Positions 53,991 through 64,000 of a DNA stretch of 64,000 nucleotides are shown one piece after another (positions within the stretch are counted from its first letter, which is position 1; the number at the start of each line of letters is the position of its first letter). The stretch covers positions 19,581,780 to 19,645,779 of the forward strand of contig NC_067291.1 of NCBI RefSeq assembly GCF_020740795.1, read 5' to 3'. The notes beneath the pieces were generated by a model. That model was not told the DNA's origin. It did not search any database and saw only the letters and a program-made list of their open reading frames with translations. Both the position numbers and the translations under genes were made by a program. The stretch comes from Apus apus. Its lineage: Eukaryota > Chordata > Aves > Apodiformes > Apodidae.

Positions 53991-56900
53991 CCCTATTTTT
54001 AAGTTTTTCCCTGTAACGTTGAGAACCAGATTCTTTTCTTTTTAATGCTGAGGTCCTCGTGAAACTGAAGACAGTATCAAATCCAACAATGCTGCTGGCG
54101 TAGCAGTGAGTGCAGGGTGCTCACAGCAGGGTGTGCCTGTTAAAGCTGCACTTGGCCTGTGGTGGGTAATTCCAGCCCCAGCCCCTGAAACAGGCACCTT
54201 TGAAGCAAGGGCTTAAAGGCACTGTCTGGCCGGGGATGAACAAAGGGTTAACTCCAGCTTTCTTTCCCTCCCTTTGCCTGGGTGTGTGGAGGAGACTGAG
54301 AAGAGAGGAAATGGGTTGTGATGGCAGATGCAAAACTGTGCAGTGTTCCAGGCACTTGTGTGATTGGGCTGGGGGCCCATGTGAGCACAGACCACAGGCT
54401 GCTCGGCAGGGCTGGGGGGAGGCTTTGCAAGGAAAGTGCTTGGACTGGTTGGGAAGTGGTCAAACCAGTGGTGCTCTGCCTCTTCCTCCTGCTCATCTGA
54501 CGGCCTGGGTGGGAGCAGCTCCTGGGGTGGAGCATTCCAGGGCAGCTTCCCCCAGTCCTCTGGGAAATCCTGTGAGCAGAGGGATGGGTGAGGTGGGACT
54601 GCTGCTCAGGCCTGCCCCGTGGAGAGCTAAAGCACAGAGAAGGGGATATAACTAGCAGCTTCACTTCACTAAATTGGATTTCTAATCAGAATTTAAAATG
54701 CTCTTATAAATACACCTCAAATTACTGTATTACAGATGCTACCCCTGAGGAAAAGATCTGGCTTTCTCCGTTTGCTGTTCTCATTATAAACCGCTGCCTG
54801 ATAGCTGCTGAGACATATATAAGGAAGCAGTTCAGCAGTTGTTAGGGAGAAGGTAGCCCTTGTCCTGCTCCCCAGAAGAGGAGCCTGAGGCGCTGGGCCC
54901 TGAAGTGCAGGTGGAGGTGGAGGTACGGGTGTCCTCGGCCAAGGTACCAGCAGATGGTGCTCAAGAACATGAAATGTTCTCCCAAGGTTTTGAGGGCTGT
55001 TGAGCTTTTGAGGTTTTGCACTCTAAATGGCTGCTGGTGTACAGACAGCACTGTCACTCAGCAGCTTTGTCATCCTCCCCTGCAGAGGAGTGGGGATGCA
55101 GATTTGGCTATTCTGGGAGCATTCTTCATTATTTTTTAACAAGTATTTAAGGGCAAGGGTCCAAATCAGGGTGCTGAGACAGTACTGCAGCCCACAGTTG
55201 GTGCTTAAACTGAGGAATATAAGAAACTGAGTGTTCAGGGATCATTCTTCTCCTGGTTGCCACCATCAGAGGCCATACACATGCAGAGCAGCAGGGAATG
55301 CAGCAGAGCCTTTGCATTGTGCTACTGAAACACTTATTCCAAAACATGCAGATTACATTTACTTTTGTATCTTTCCTGCCACTTCCTTTATGGTACTAAT
55401 CACTCTGGTATGGGATGAGGGAGTCTCTTCAAGGGAATACTGGGAAAATTATGTTTGATCACATCTTGTTGCAGTTTTGCTTTGCAAATGAACATGTTTT
55501 TTCTTTAAACCTCTATTGTATACTTGAAAAAAGAATCCTATGCCCCAAGTCAAGTGAATTAATGTTTTGTAAAGGGAGGGTGTAATCACTTATTAGCATT
55601 GTGCTGGACAAAGTTCTTTGTCTTTGGAGATTTGGCCAAGTGCCCAGATTCAGGCAGTCTCTGACTCTTGCTTTAGTCTCCGAGATAAACTCTCAATGAA
55701 ACAACGCTGGAGTTGCACCAGCTGACATGGATCCAGGGAGCAAACCCTGTCAGGAGGAACAGTTGGGAGCCTTGCCAAGCCCGGCAGAGGTGGCAGAACT
55801 TTTTATAGATGTTTGGGGTATTTGTGGGGTGAGGGGAAAAAGGGATCTGTGTGCACACGAGCTCAGGTTCTGATCTGGTTTTACTTAATTTAAGCTGATT
55901 TGCTCATCTCTACAACCAACTCTTTATTAAATGAAGGGTCAGTTTCTTTGATCTGTATTTTTTGGGTTTTTTTGTTGTGGTTTTTTTTTTCTATGGAATA
56001 TTGAATTTACTACTGTCTAAATACCAAAACATTCCTGGCTTGTTTTCAGCATTTGGTTGCATATTCTGTTTCCTACTGACATGTCCTCTGTGGACTTAGG
56101 CTTTGTCTGAAAAACACCCCTACCTTCAAGGGTAAACCCTTCCCAGTATGAACATAGTTAATTTAGTATAAATGTCACTCGGAGCGTTTTCCCAACGTAA
56201 TCTCTTTAAAGGTTAATCATAAAGTGAAAGAATGTGCTCTGGATTCTGACACAATGCCTGACAAATATTTTCAGCAGGCCACCACTAAAGAAACACAGGT
56301 GTGGTCTGGCTCTTAATGTCTCTGGAATAGTGTTGTATCTTTGGAGAAACAAAGATAAATTGAGAGCTTAACCCATTGGCTTCTTGGCATTTAAAAAAAA
56401 AAAAAAAAAAATTAACTGCCACTTGTTCTGTTTTTGCTCATCCATAATTCCCCAGGGGAGATTGTGTTTCAGAGAGATGAAATACTCTTGATGTCTTTAT
56501 GAAAAATGCAAACAACGTGTTATTTTTAATGATTCCTTAGACTTTCTGTTGTAGTGAATTCAGCAGGATGCTTGGTAGCCCCATATTTACATAGTAAGCT
56601 TTAAACTGTTTTGGACTTGAAAACAAACAGTTTAAGGAGATTAAACAATCTTATTGAAATATGTTGTTAATTTCTGGGATTAATCCTGAATTTTTTTTAT
56701 TCAGACAAATTTCTGTTTCAGTGTTCTTGTTTCAAAGTAAGCTGAAGAAAACAGAGTAGTTCCAGAATTGTTTCAGTTTTGCTTCTGTGCCAAAGGGGAC
56801 ACACGTATCTGCTTCTAGTAAATGGGGACATCTTGGTTTTTTCTTTTTTAAAGTGCCACCCTGTTTTTCTTAATATAATTTGTCATTTCTTTCTTTAGTC

Positions 56901-59357
56901 TTAGAACCTAGAATGAATAGATTTGTTTTGTTTTGTTTGTTTCCTGAGATAGGATTGTATAGAGGGAAACGGGATGTTTTATGGAAACATAAGAAATCTT
57001 TCCAGCTCCTGTCCTCATAGTGACCACAGCTTCTATTGCATCATGTCATGTTGCTGCCTGCTTTAGTTGTCTCTCTTGCATTCTCAGAGTAATTGCATTT
57101 CAGGTGTTGATATTTCAGTGTGGCAAAGCTGCCAGGGTAAGAAGCCTGCGTAGCTCTGATAATGCTTCTTGCATTCTGTCATTAGAGAGATGAAAGAAAG
57201 CCCAATGCAAGGTGTAAATAGGTCTCTTATACAACAGCTTGTTTACTTGTGCAAACAATTTTTGCTTTATTCTTTTAATTATCACTTCAGGATGTTCTCA
57301 ACCCCAGTATGTTCCTACCCTTTCCCTGAACCCTCCAGTCAGGCGAGGGAAGGATGGACAGAAGGCAGCAAGAGGGGCTCTCTCCTTCCTCCCACCAGTC
57401 TCACTCCCTCTGAAGAGCCAAATGCTGAATTGATATGTGAGGGAGGAGGCTTGACAGGGAGAAATGATAACCCTAGGGGGCTTTTTTGCCTCTGTGTTTT
57501 CCTCCAAGGAAATTTCTCCTTGTATTTACAAAACAAAATATCAATTAAAAGCACTCCCTATTTTGAAGTTTGGTCCCTCCACTGAATCTCTGAAAGCAAG
57601 TGTGTCAGACAGCACTGTCTGCAGAAGATTAGGGTCTTCTGACCCACTAGTAAATCAGTTCTATGTTAGAGGCCTAGTTTTCCTAAGCTCTTCAGTTTTT
57701 ATCACTTCCATGTCTCTGTGAGGTGATCCTGTTATCCCCAATTCACAGGTATGAAAGTAAGCCACAAAAAGATAGACACTTGGCTTATGTGTCACAGAAA
57801 GTCTGGGGCAGGGCAAGAAATGAAATTCAGGTTGCTAAAATCCCAGGTGACAGCACTGACCTCAAGCCTTCCTTCCCCTCACTGCGTTTGGATGTCTCTG
57901 GCTAACAGAACGTGCACAAAAACCCCACACAGGAATGCAAGTTTTAATGCCATCCTTGAGTCCATTGACTTTCTCCAAGGAATTCCTGCACTGAGACATG
58001 CAGTCTGGGCTTGACAGGAAAAACTGATTAAAGTATTTGAAGAAAGTAGAACAGTACTTTCCAGTTTCCTCAGATATCATTTCCATTTTCCAGTGTTTGA
58101 AATCTGGTCATATTAGAATTTAGCCTTTTGGAAGTCTGAGGGGGGAAAACCCCTCCTACTGATAGATATGCATTCAAGTCATGCTGTAGACTGGCTATTA
58201 TATTTCATTTGTCAGCATGTACTACAATCACTTGTTCTGCATCCCTTGGGCAGACTGCCTTTCAAATCAATATTAATTATGTACCACTAGACAGTAGCTA
58301 ATCTGAAAGAGAGAGCAGGTTTCATTTAACAGATGACTCATGGTTATTAGCTTCCCTGAGAGTGTGAGTTTTTGGAGTTTTATATGTTTGTTTTTTTTTT
58401 TTCATTTTGAGGAACTTGCAATCACAGTATTGAAACACTGATTGTGTTTTGCTTTGTCTAATAACATAATAAAAGTATCATCTTGTTTTCCATAAACCTA
58501 AGATTGGATTCAGAATTACTGGCATCCCTATGATTGAGGCTCTGTAAGATCCATCAGTGCAGCAGTTCGGCTTCAGCACCTAATGCCTTCAGAGAGCTCA
58601 CCCCTGGGTAACATTTTTATTCTTTTTGGCAACTGTCCAGCAAACAACAGAGGAACCTGACAAAAATGGCTTTGAAATGTGTGTTTATTGCATTGTCACC
58701 ATGCCAGAACTCGCCGTTCGTATGAAATTTGTGAAAACAGCTTCTCATAATCATCTCAGTTTCAGGAGAGTGATCTGTAATAACCATGAGCTAGATGCTC
58801 TGCTGGGATGTCTGAGGCTGGCAGGTAATTTCTGTTAGGGTTAGATGTGTCAGCTCCCTTTCTTCACTGCAGCTGTAAACTGAAAGATATCTGTTTTATA
58901 GACGATGTAGCAGGAAGACTGTCAGTCATCAGTGAAACTGAGGATGCTGGACGTGCGTTTGTTACTGTAAAATTAGGTAGGGAGAAAGAATGGAATTACT
59001 ATAGCTGTTAATGTGAAAAAATGCTCATTGTATTGGAAGATAGGGTTAGGAGGCTTCTCAGATCATCAGAGAGTCCCTTCCATTGAACACCTACACCAGT
59101 GTCACTCCAAGCCATTCTCAAAGCTGCTGTGGTGGCAGCTCAGGGTCTCCCTGCTGAGCCACGGGAGGCTTGTACCGAGGGGCTCCAGGAGCTCCTTGGC
59201 AGCCAGCAGAGCTGGAAGCTGCTGGCTGCAGGCAAGAGGTTTCCTTTTTCTGTAGGAACTGAGATATGCAGGTTTGGAAGTAGAATGTGCTGTATGGACT
59301 TGCAGTGTGCCATATCATTAACAGGCAGGCTTTTTTTTTTTCCTTTTTTAAAAATAG
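53991..59357. other. Gene-free region
   Basis: No exon, RNA gene or known repeat was recognised, and an A-run lies at 56393-56411. The frames at 54200-54664 on both strands reflect local GC content and cover each other. Confidence 0.5.
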
Positions 59358-59498
59358 TTTAACCCCGGAAATGTAGAACCCAACGAAGTAGAAACTGAAC
59401 TAGTGCTTGTGCAAATGGATTCAAGAAAAAAAGTACAGAGCAATAAAGTGTCTGTCCGTGCTTCTGGTCAGTGCCTGAAAACCATCACATGCCCTGCA
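59358..59498 (+). other. Exon-like segment of unknown gene
   Basis: A long pyrimidine tract and AAAATAG precede TTT AAC CCC GGA AAT. The frame stays open for 47 codons to CCT GCA, where a strong donor-like GTGAGT follows. The length is an exact multiple of three. The peptide (FNPGNVEPNEVETELVLVQM and onward) matches nothing I know. Confidence 0.25.
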
Positions 59499-59561
59499 GT
59501 GAGTGCAGTGTCCTCACAGCCTTGTCTAGTGCAGTTGGAAGTACTGATATTTAGAATTTTT

Positions 59562-62500
59562 TAAACGTGAGTTGTTCCTGGGTTTGCAAAGAGCCGAGTG
59601 TTACTTGATCAGTAAGAGTGTCACTGATATTGCACATGGCTCCACCTCTGCTGCTTCAGCTCTGCTGTCTTGCTTTTCCTGACGGCTGGAGTGGATGGGA
59701 ATTTGGGTCCTCCTTTTTTGTTGAATGCTGTATCTATTAATCAACATTCTTGGGTCTTCCTTCATCGCCGTAACTCACTTGAGCCCCTTGGCTAGAAGAA
59801 AACTGTCAACTCTCCATGTAAACTGAGACATCACTGCAGTGAATAGTGCTGGAATTTTATTTATTAAGCAAAGTCTCTTGGATTTCTAGCTTTTGCTTTG
59901 GAATGGCAGCTGCGAAATACTACCCTGTCCTGCCTGTCCCTGGGGCAAGGCAGCCTGTGGTATGGCAGGCAGTGCAGGGCCAGGGGTCAATCTCATGACA
60001 GAGGTGGCCCAACCACAGCTGCATATAGAAGACATGCTTTTAAAAGGAAGCAGTATCTTCATGGGGCTTAGCATGAAGTCCTCCATGCCAGGGAAGAAAC
60101 ATATGTTGAAGGAATCGTAAGGGAGAGACAATTCTTGTTGCTTTCCTCCTGTCATCACTTTATGATGGACCTTTATCCTTATTCCATAGTTGCAGCTTTG
60201 CATCTGTTGTGTTTGAATCCTAAAGAAAAACCTTTAAAAAATACTTTCAGTAGGAGGTGAAGGTGTGGCAGAAACTCACTTTGAGTCTTGGGGGCTCCAT
60301 TTTAGGTAGTAAACTGTGCATATTTTGAAAATCATAATGCTTAGGACTGCAACATGGACAAAGTTTTAATTTGGGGTTTTTTTCCTTGCTTGTTTTGCTG
60401 TCTTGTGTTGGTGGGAACAAATGTTCTCACTGAGAGAGGTGTTTTCCTGATTGTATGTATTTCTTTGAAAACTGGGGGGAAACAAAACAATGCAGCAAAC
60501 AGTGTGAACACCATCACAGGGTGCTTATCTTGTAATTCTTGGTGCATTAGGAAATGGGGAAGCTGGGGGAGGGAGACTTTAAAGTCTTCAGATATTTAGA
60601 TTAGGAAATTTAAGAATTTGGGGAAGTCTGAAATAAAATTTAAAAAAAAGAGAGAAATTGGATGTGCTTCTTGTAAGTAGGTGTGTCTGAATGTGGCTGC
60701 AAGTTACTCATTAGTGTATAGCAAAAAACCTTTAAAATTAGTTATCATTAGTTATCATTGTTATCATTCTTGGTCCACCTTCTCATATCTTGTAGTCCTT
60801 AGCTGAAAAACACACACAATTAGGAGCACAAGTGACTTCCTATTTTGAAAGGGCTGCTGTAAAAATAAAGAAAAGTTATTTGCTTCCAGTTGTACAAGCA
60901 CAGAAATAAGTACAATTGAAACATAAAAGCAATAAACAAACATTCACAGTTTGGGCTTCTATTTTTTGTTGTTAAAAAAAATGTAAAACAAAGTAGGCGA
61001 CACTCCAGGAAATGATTCTTAAAGTTTTAAATATATTGTTTTAAATTTAGGTGATCCTTCACTTTATTAAGTGGGTGGGGGCAATAAGAAACATTGTTGT
61101 AGGTTACCTGTTTACAAACTCTGCCTGCTGTTCTTCCAGAAATAGCCGAACTGCACAATTCACGTAAGCCCTATCAGAAAACAGATCATCTGAATCAAAA
61201 CTTAGAGCTGAAATTCTTGTTTACTGTTTTCACTTTGCCTCGTTTACTGTGTATCTATTAAAAAAAAGATGTAAATAAGATACAAAAAAGAAATTGTTAC
61301 GGGCCGGATGTGAACCGGAAAGCAGAGACCTTTTCCAACGCAGTACTGGGTGTCCTGGTTTTGACCTTTGCTTGTGCAAAAGACTGCCTGGCTCTGCAGG
61401 CACAGTCCCTTAAAACTCCCTTGTTGTGTTCCATACAGTTGATGCTTGGATCTTTACGGGGGTTGAAAATCCGCCCAGTGTCTGAAGGTGAGCCACCTAC
61501 ACGACGGGTGGTTGCTGTAGGGGGATGTTAGAACCAATGGCTTTGACGTACCTGGCTCAGCCTTCTGCTGAGCTGGGGATTTTGTTGGCTGGGCTGATAA
61601 AGTTGGGTTGCCAATATTGCTTGTCCTCCTGAGCTGGAAGCATTTCCTTGCATTCTCCTGCCTGTTTATATCCATCTCTTTTCCTGTTCCAAATTCAGAC
61701 TTTGTAGCCAGAACTGTCATTTTGTAAAGTGCGTTTTCAATGCCTGGTTTCTGACCAGAGGTGCTGTGTATCATCATCGTGAGTCCCAAGCCTCACAGAC
61801 TTGAATGTGTTTGAGGATCTGGGTCTGTGAGAACCCAAATAGTGAGACATTATAGTAATTGAGGGTGTCAGTTAGTAACATGAAAGTACAAATGGCACTT
61901 GGGTTTCTAGACAGCCTTTTGCACACCCAATCATTTGATTTGAACACTTAATGGGCCACGCATCTGCAGACCTTGCAGGATATTTGCATTCTTTACATGT
62001 TGGAGCTCTGGCTTTTTCCTTGAATTTTTCCATTAGAAAAGCATTTTACAGTCCTCTGACATCTGCAGTCTAATATATATTATATATAAATGTGGATTTA
62101 TTGGAAATGTCTTTACTTATTTTTCAACTTCTTTCAGAACATTTATTGGAGAAGATACATTTGGCATGACAGGCTGTGATGCAGGACAACTGTGTTTTAT
62201 CTAGCACTGGTTTCAAGAAAGTAGATTTCTCTAGAGAAGCACGTTTGTCTCCAGCACAGATTTACTGTCTGTCTGGCACAGCTTGGTGCAAGCCTCCAAG
62301 CCCTGCAAGACCATAATACATGAGGCCACAAATTTCTCCCTCTCTGGGAGAGTTTTTATTCTGGGCCAGCTCTTCATTTAGGGGTTTGGCTCAGTAGTGG
62401 AAGTGGAGCTGCTCTCTAATTTCTGAATGTTAGGTGGTGACCTGGTTATTGGATGTTTACTGTGTGGACATGTTGCTTCAGTTTAATAGGAGGCTGTCTG

Positions 62501-64000
62501 AAAAAACAAGCAGCAAGGAAACAATGTCTCAGTGTGAACCACCCAAATGCCTGGTGCTTTTATGGGACAATTGTAGGACCTATGGCTTGGAGGAGTCTGG
62601 CTTGACCTCAGACTGCATGTTGGGTGAGCAGGAATTCAAAGAACAAAGGAAGTCTGGCTAGATTATAAGGGACTCCTTTTCTCCAAAATTTGGAAACTGT
62701 TTGAGAGAGCTGGGTTAACACTGGTGTCAATGTGCATGTTTTGAAGAAACCAGTACTGCCTAGACTAAGATAAAGGTGTGGTAGGACACACAAGTAAAAT
62801 AGACTGCTCTTTAGTTTGTTAGTTTTCTTTGCTCTTTAAAGAAAGCCTTTCTCATAACCTTGTTGTAACTGATTGAAAACCAAAGGCTCAAAATGTCCTG
62901 GAATGAAGGATTGCTCTTCTTGTCACCATGTGAAAACATGAAGAACTGTAGGTACTGAATTCTAGAGACCCTTTGGTAGAAATAGGGTTTACATGCAGAG
63001 CACAGGGCTTCAGAGCATGGCCTGATGCTAGGGAAATCACAATTTCCAAAGAAAAGATTTCGGGAAAGACTTCTGAGAGGGAATATGAATGGAATAATTA
63101 TGCAGCTAGTACAAAAGTGAACTGAAATCATCCAAGCAGTGACTGAGACCTGGTAGAAGGAGGAGTGATATTTTCCTAAACTCACACTTCACATGGTTAC
63201 AAGCAACTTCCTGGCTTTCCCAGTACTGACGCTGTGATTTGTTAGATCAAGGACCTACTTTTAAACACTTCAGAACTGACACTGACTTCACTGGGATTTC
63301 TTCAGGTGCTTCTAAAGCATGTGCTTACATTTTCAGTACTCAGCCCTTCATTCTTCAGTAGTTTAAGTTATAATCTCTAAATTACTTTTCTTTTAGCTGT
63401 GTAAAAGCTTTGTTGTAGCAAAGGATTTTAACAAAATAGGGCAAATTGGGTGCTAGCTGTAGAGTACAGTCTTTTGAGACAGGCTTGTGCTTCATCCTAC
63501 AACTTTATTACCCTGGCAGGATACATTGCCTGTGTGACAGATCTTAGTGGTCTGGCCTTTGTTGTACAGACCTGCGTCTTACCAGTAAGTCCTCTGTACC
63601 ATTTTCTTAAACCCTTAATTTAACTCAGCAAAGAACCCAAGCTCTGAAAAAAGCATGCAGATTATGTGTCTAATATCTAATGGGATCTAGTCAAGTAACT
63701 CTTCCCAGACATTATTAGCTGTTTTTTCATAGGCATGTGCTGTTGGAACCACTCATTTTTTTCCAGAGAATGCAAATTAAACACAATTCTTTATAGGCCA
63801 CTGAATGCTGCTGGTTTTTTTGTTTTACAAATTAATTCCTAACAATTCCAAGATGCCTCCTCACACTGACATAGTTGATGTAACCTGCTATGAAAGGGGG
63901 ATCACCTTATTCATGTCCAGTCCACCTTTGGGTGTCTTTTCCTTGATGGTTCATTCCCCTCTAAGTGTACGAGTTAAAAATAGGTGCTGCAGAGCCTGCT
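59562..64000. other. Gene-free region to the right edge
   Basis: I found no supported gene. A slightly CpG-richer patch at 61295-61520 (ACGGGCCGGATGTGAACCGG, CCTACACGACGGGTGG) stands out but has no exon or LTR structure I can define. Confidence 0.5.

Noticed and set aside
54200-54664. 151- and 138-residue frames on opposite strands
   Set aside because: Mutually overlapping frames over a GC-richer patch suggest chance, and no recognisable domain is present.
57169-57585. 138-residue plus-strand frame
   Set aside because: It has no family similarity and no promoter or splice context, and overlapping frames are equally long.
61295-61800. Possible LTR or retroviral remnant
   Set aside because: The phrase GTGTCCTGGTTTTGA recalls some avian LTRs, but no terminal TG...CA repeat, primer-binding site or second copy is visible.

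Overview
The window looks like nuclear DNA of a bird. Coding sequence is split into short exons with GT-AG introns. Two 5'-truncated copies of a CR1-type LINE are present (2785-3130 and 42972-43249), both ending in the ATTCTATGATTCTA-type tail typical of avian CR1, and repeats are otherwise sparse. The species cannot be fixed from the sequence. The gene order RPL4 - ZWILCH - LCTL matches the arrangement I know from human 15q22, where SMAD6 follows at a distance.

Region 1 (1-3912, minus strand) is the 5' half of RPL4 (ribosomal protein uL4). It has five coding exons for the first 182 residues, and the gene runs off the left edge. Its introns carry box C/D snoRNAs: one U18-like (SNORD18) and, unexpectedly, two U16-like (SNORD16) copies in different introns. 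A possible poison exon lies at 57-151.

Region 2 (3913-4412) is a CpG-rich bidirectional promoter. On the RPL4 side it has a terminal-oligopyrimidine start. On the plus side it feeds ZWILCH.

Region 3 (4413-14455, plus strand) is complete ZWILCH, with 18 coding exons, 596 codons after one correction and a poly(A) signal at 14433. ZWILCH is a subunit of the RZZ kinetochore complex. As written, exon 13 carries one extra T in a homopolymer, which shifts the frame. This is either an assembly error or a real lesion.

Region 4 (16005-24326, minus strand) is complete LCTL (lactase-like, the Klotho-like glycosidase-fold membrane protein), with 13 coding exons, 568 residues, a signal peptide, one glycosidase family 1 domain and a C-terminal membrane anchor. 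ZWILCH and LCTL converge tail to tail. LCTL keeps the nucleophile glutamate but has asparagine at the acid/base position. Reading through a weak splice donor would give a form with no anchor.

Region 5 (24327-64000) is about 40 kb with no gene I can recognise. It holds one CR1, small CpG clusters (about 43565-43650 and 45160-45520), a CTCF-like motif, simple repeats and two unexplained open segments (53673-53990 and 59358-59561). It is probably the regulatory or non-coding interval between LCTL and the next gene.

The three genes share no pathway. Their link is positional: a shared promoter for RPL4 and ZWILCH, and convergent ends for ZWILCH and LCTL.
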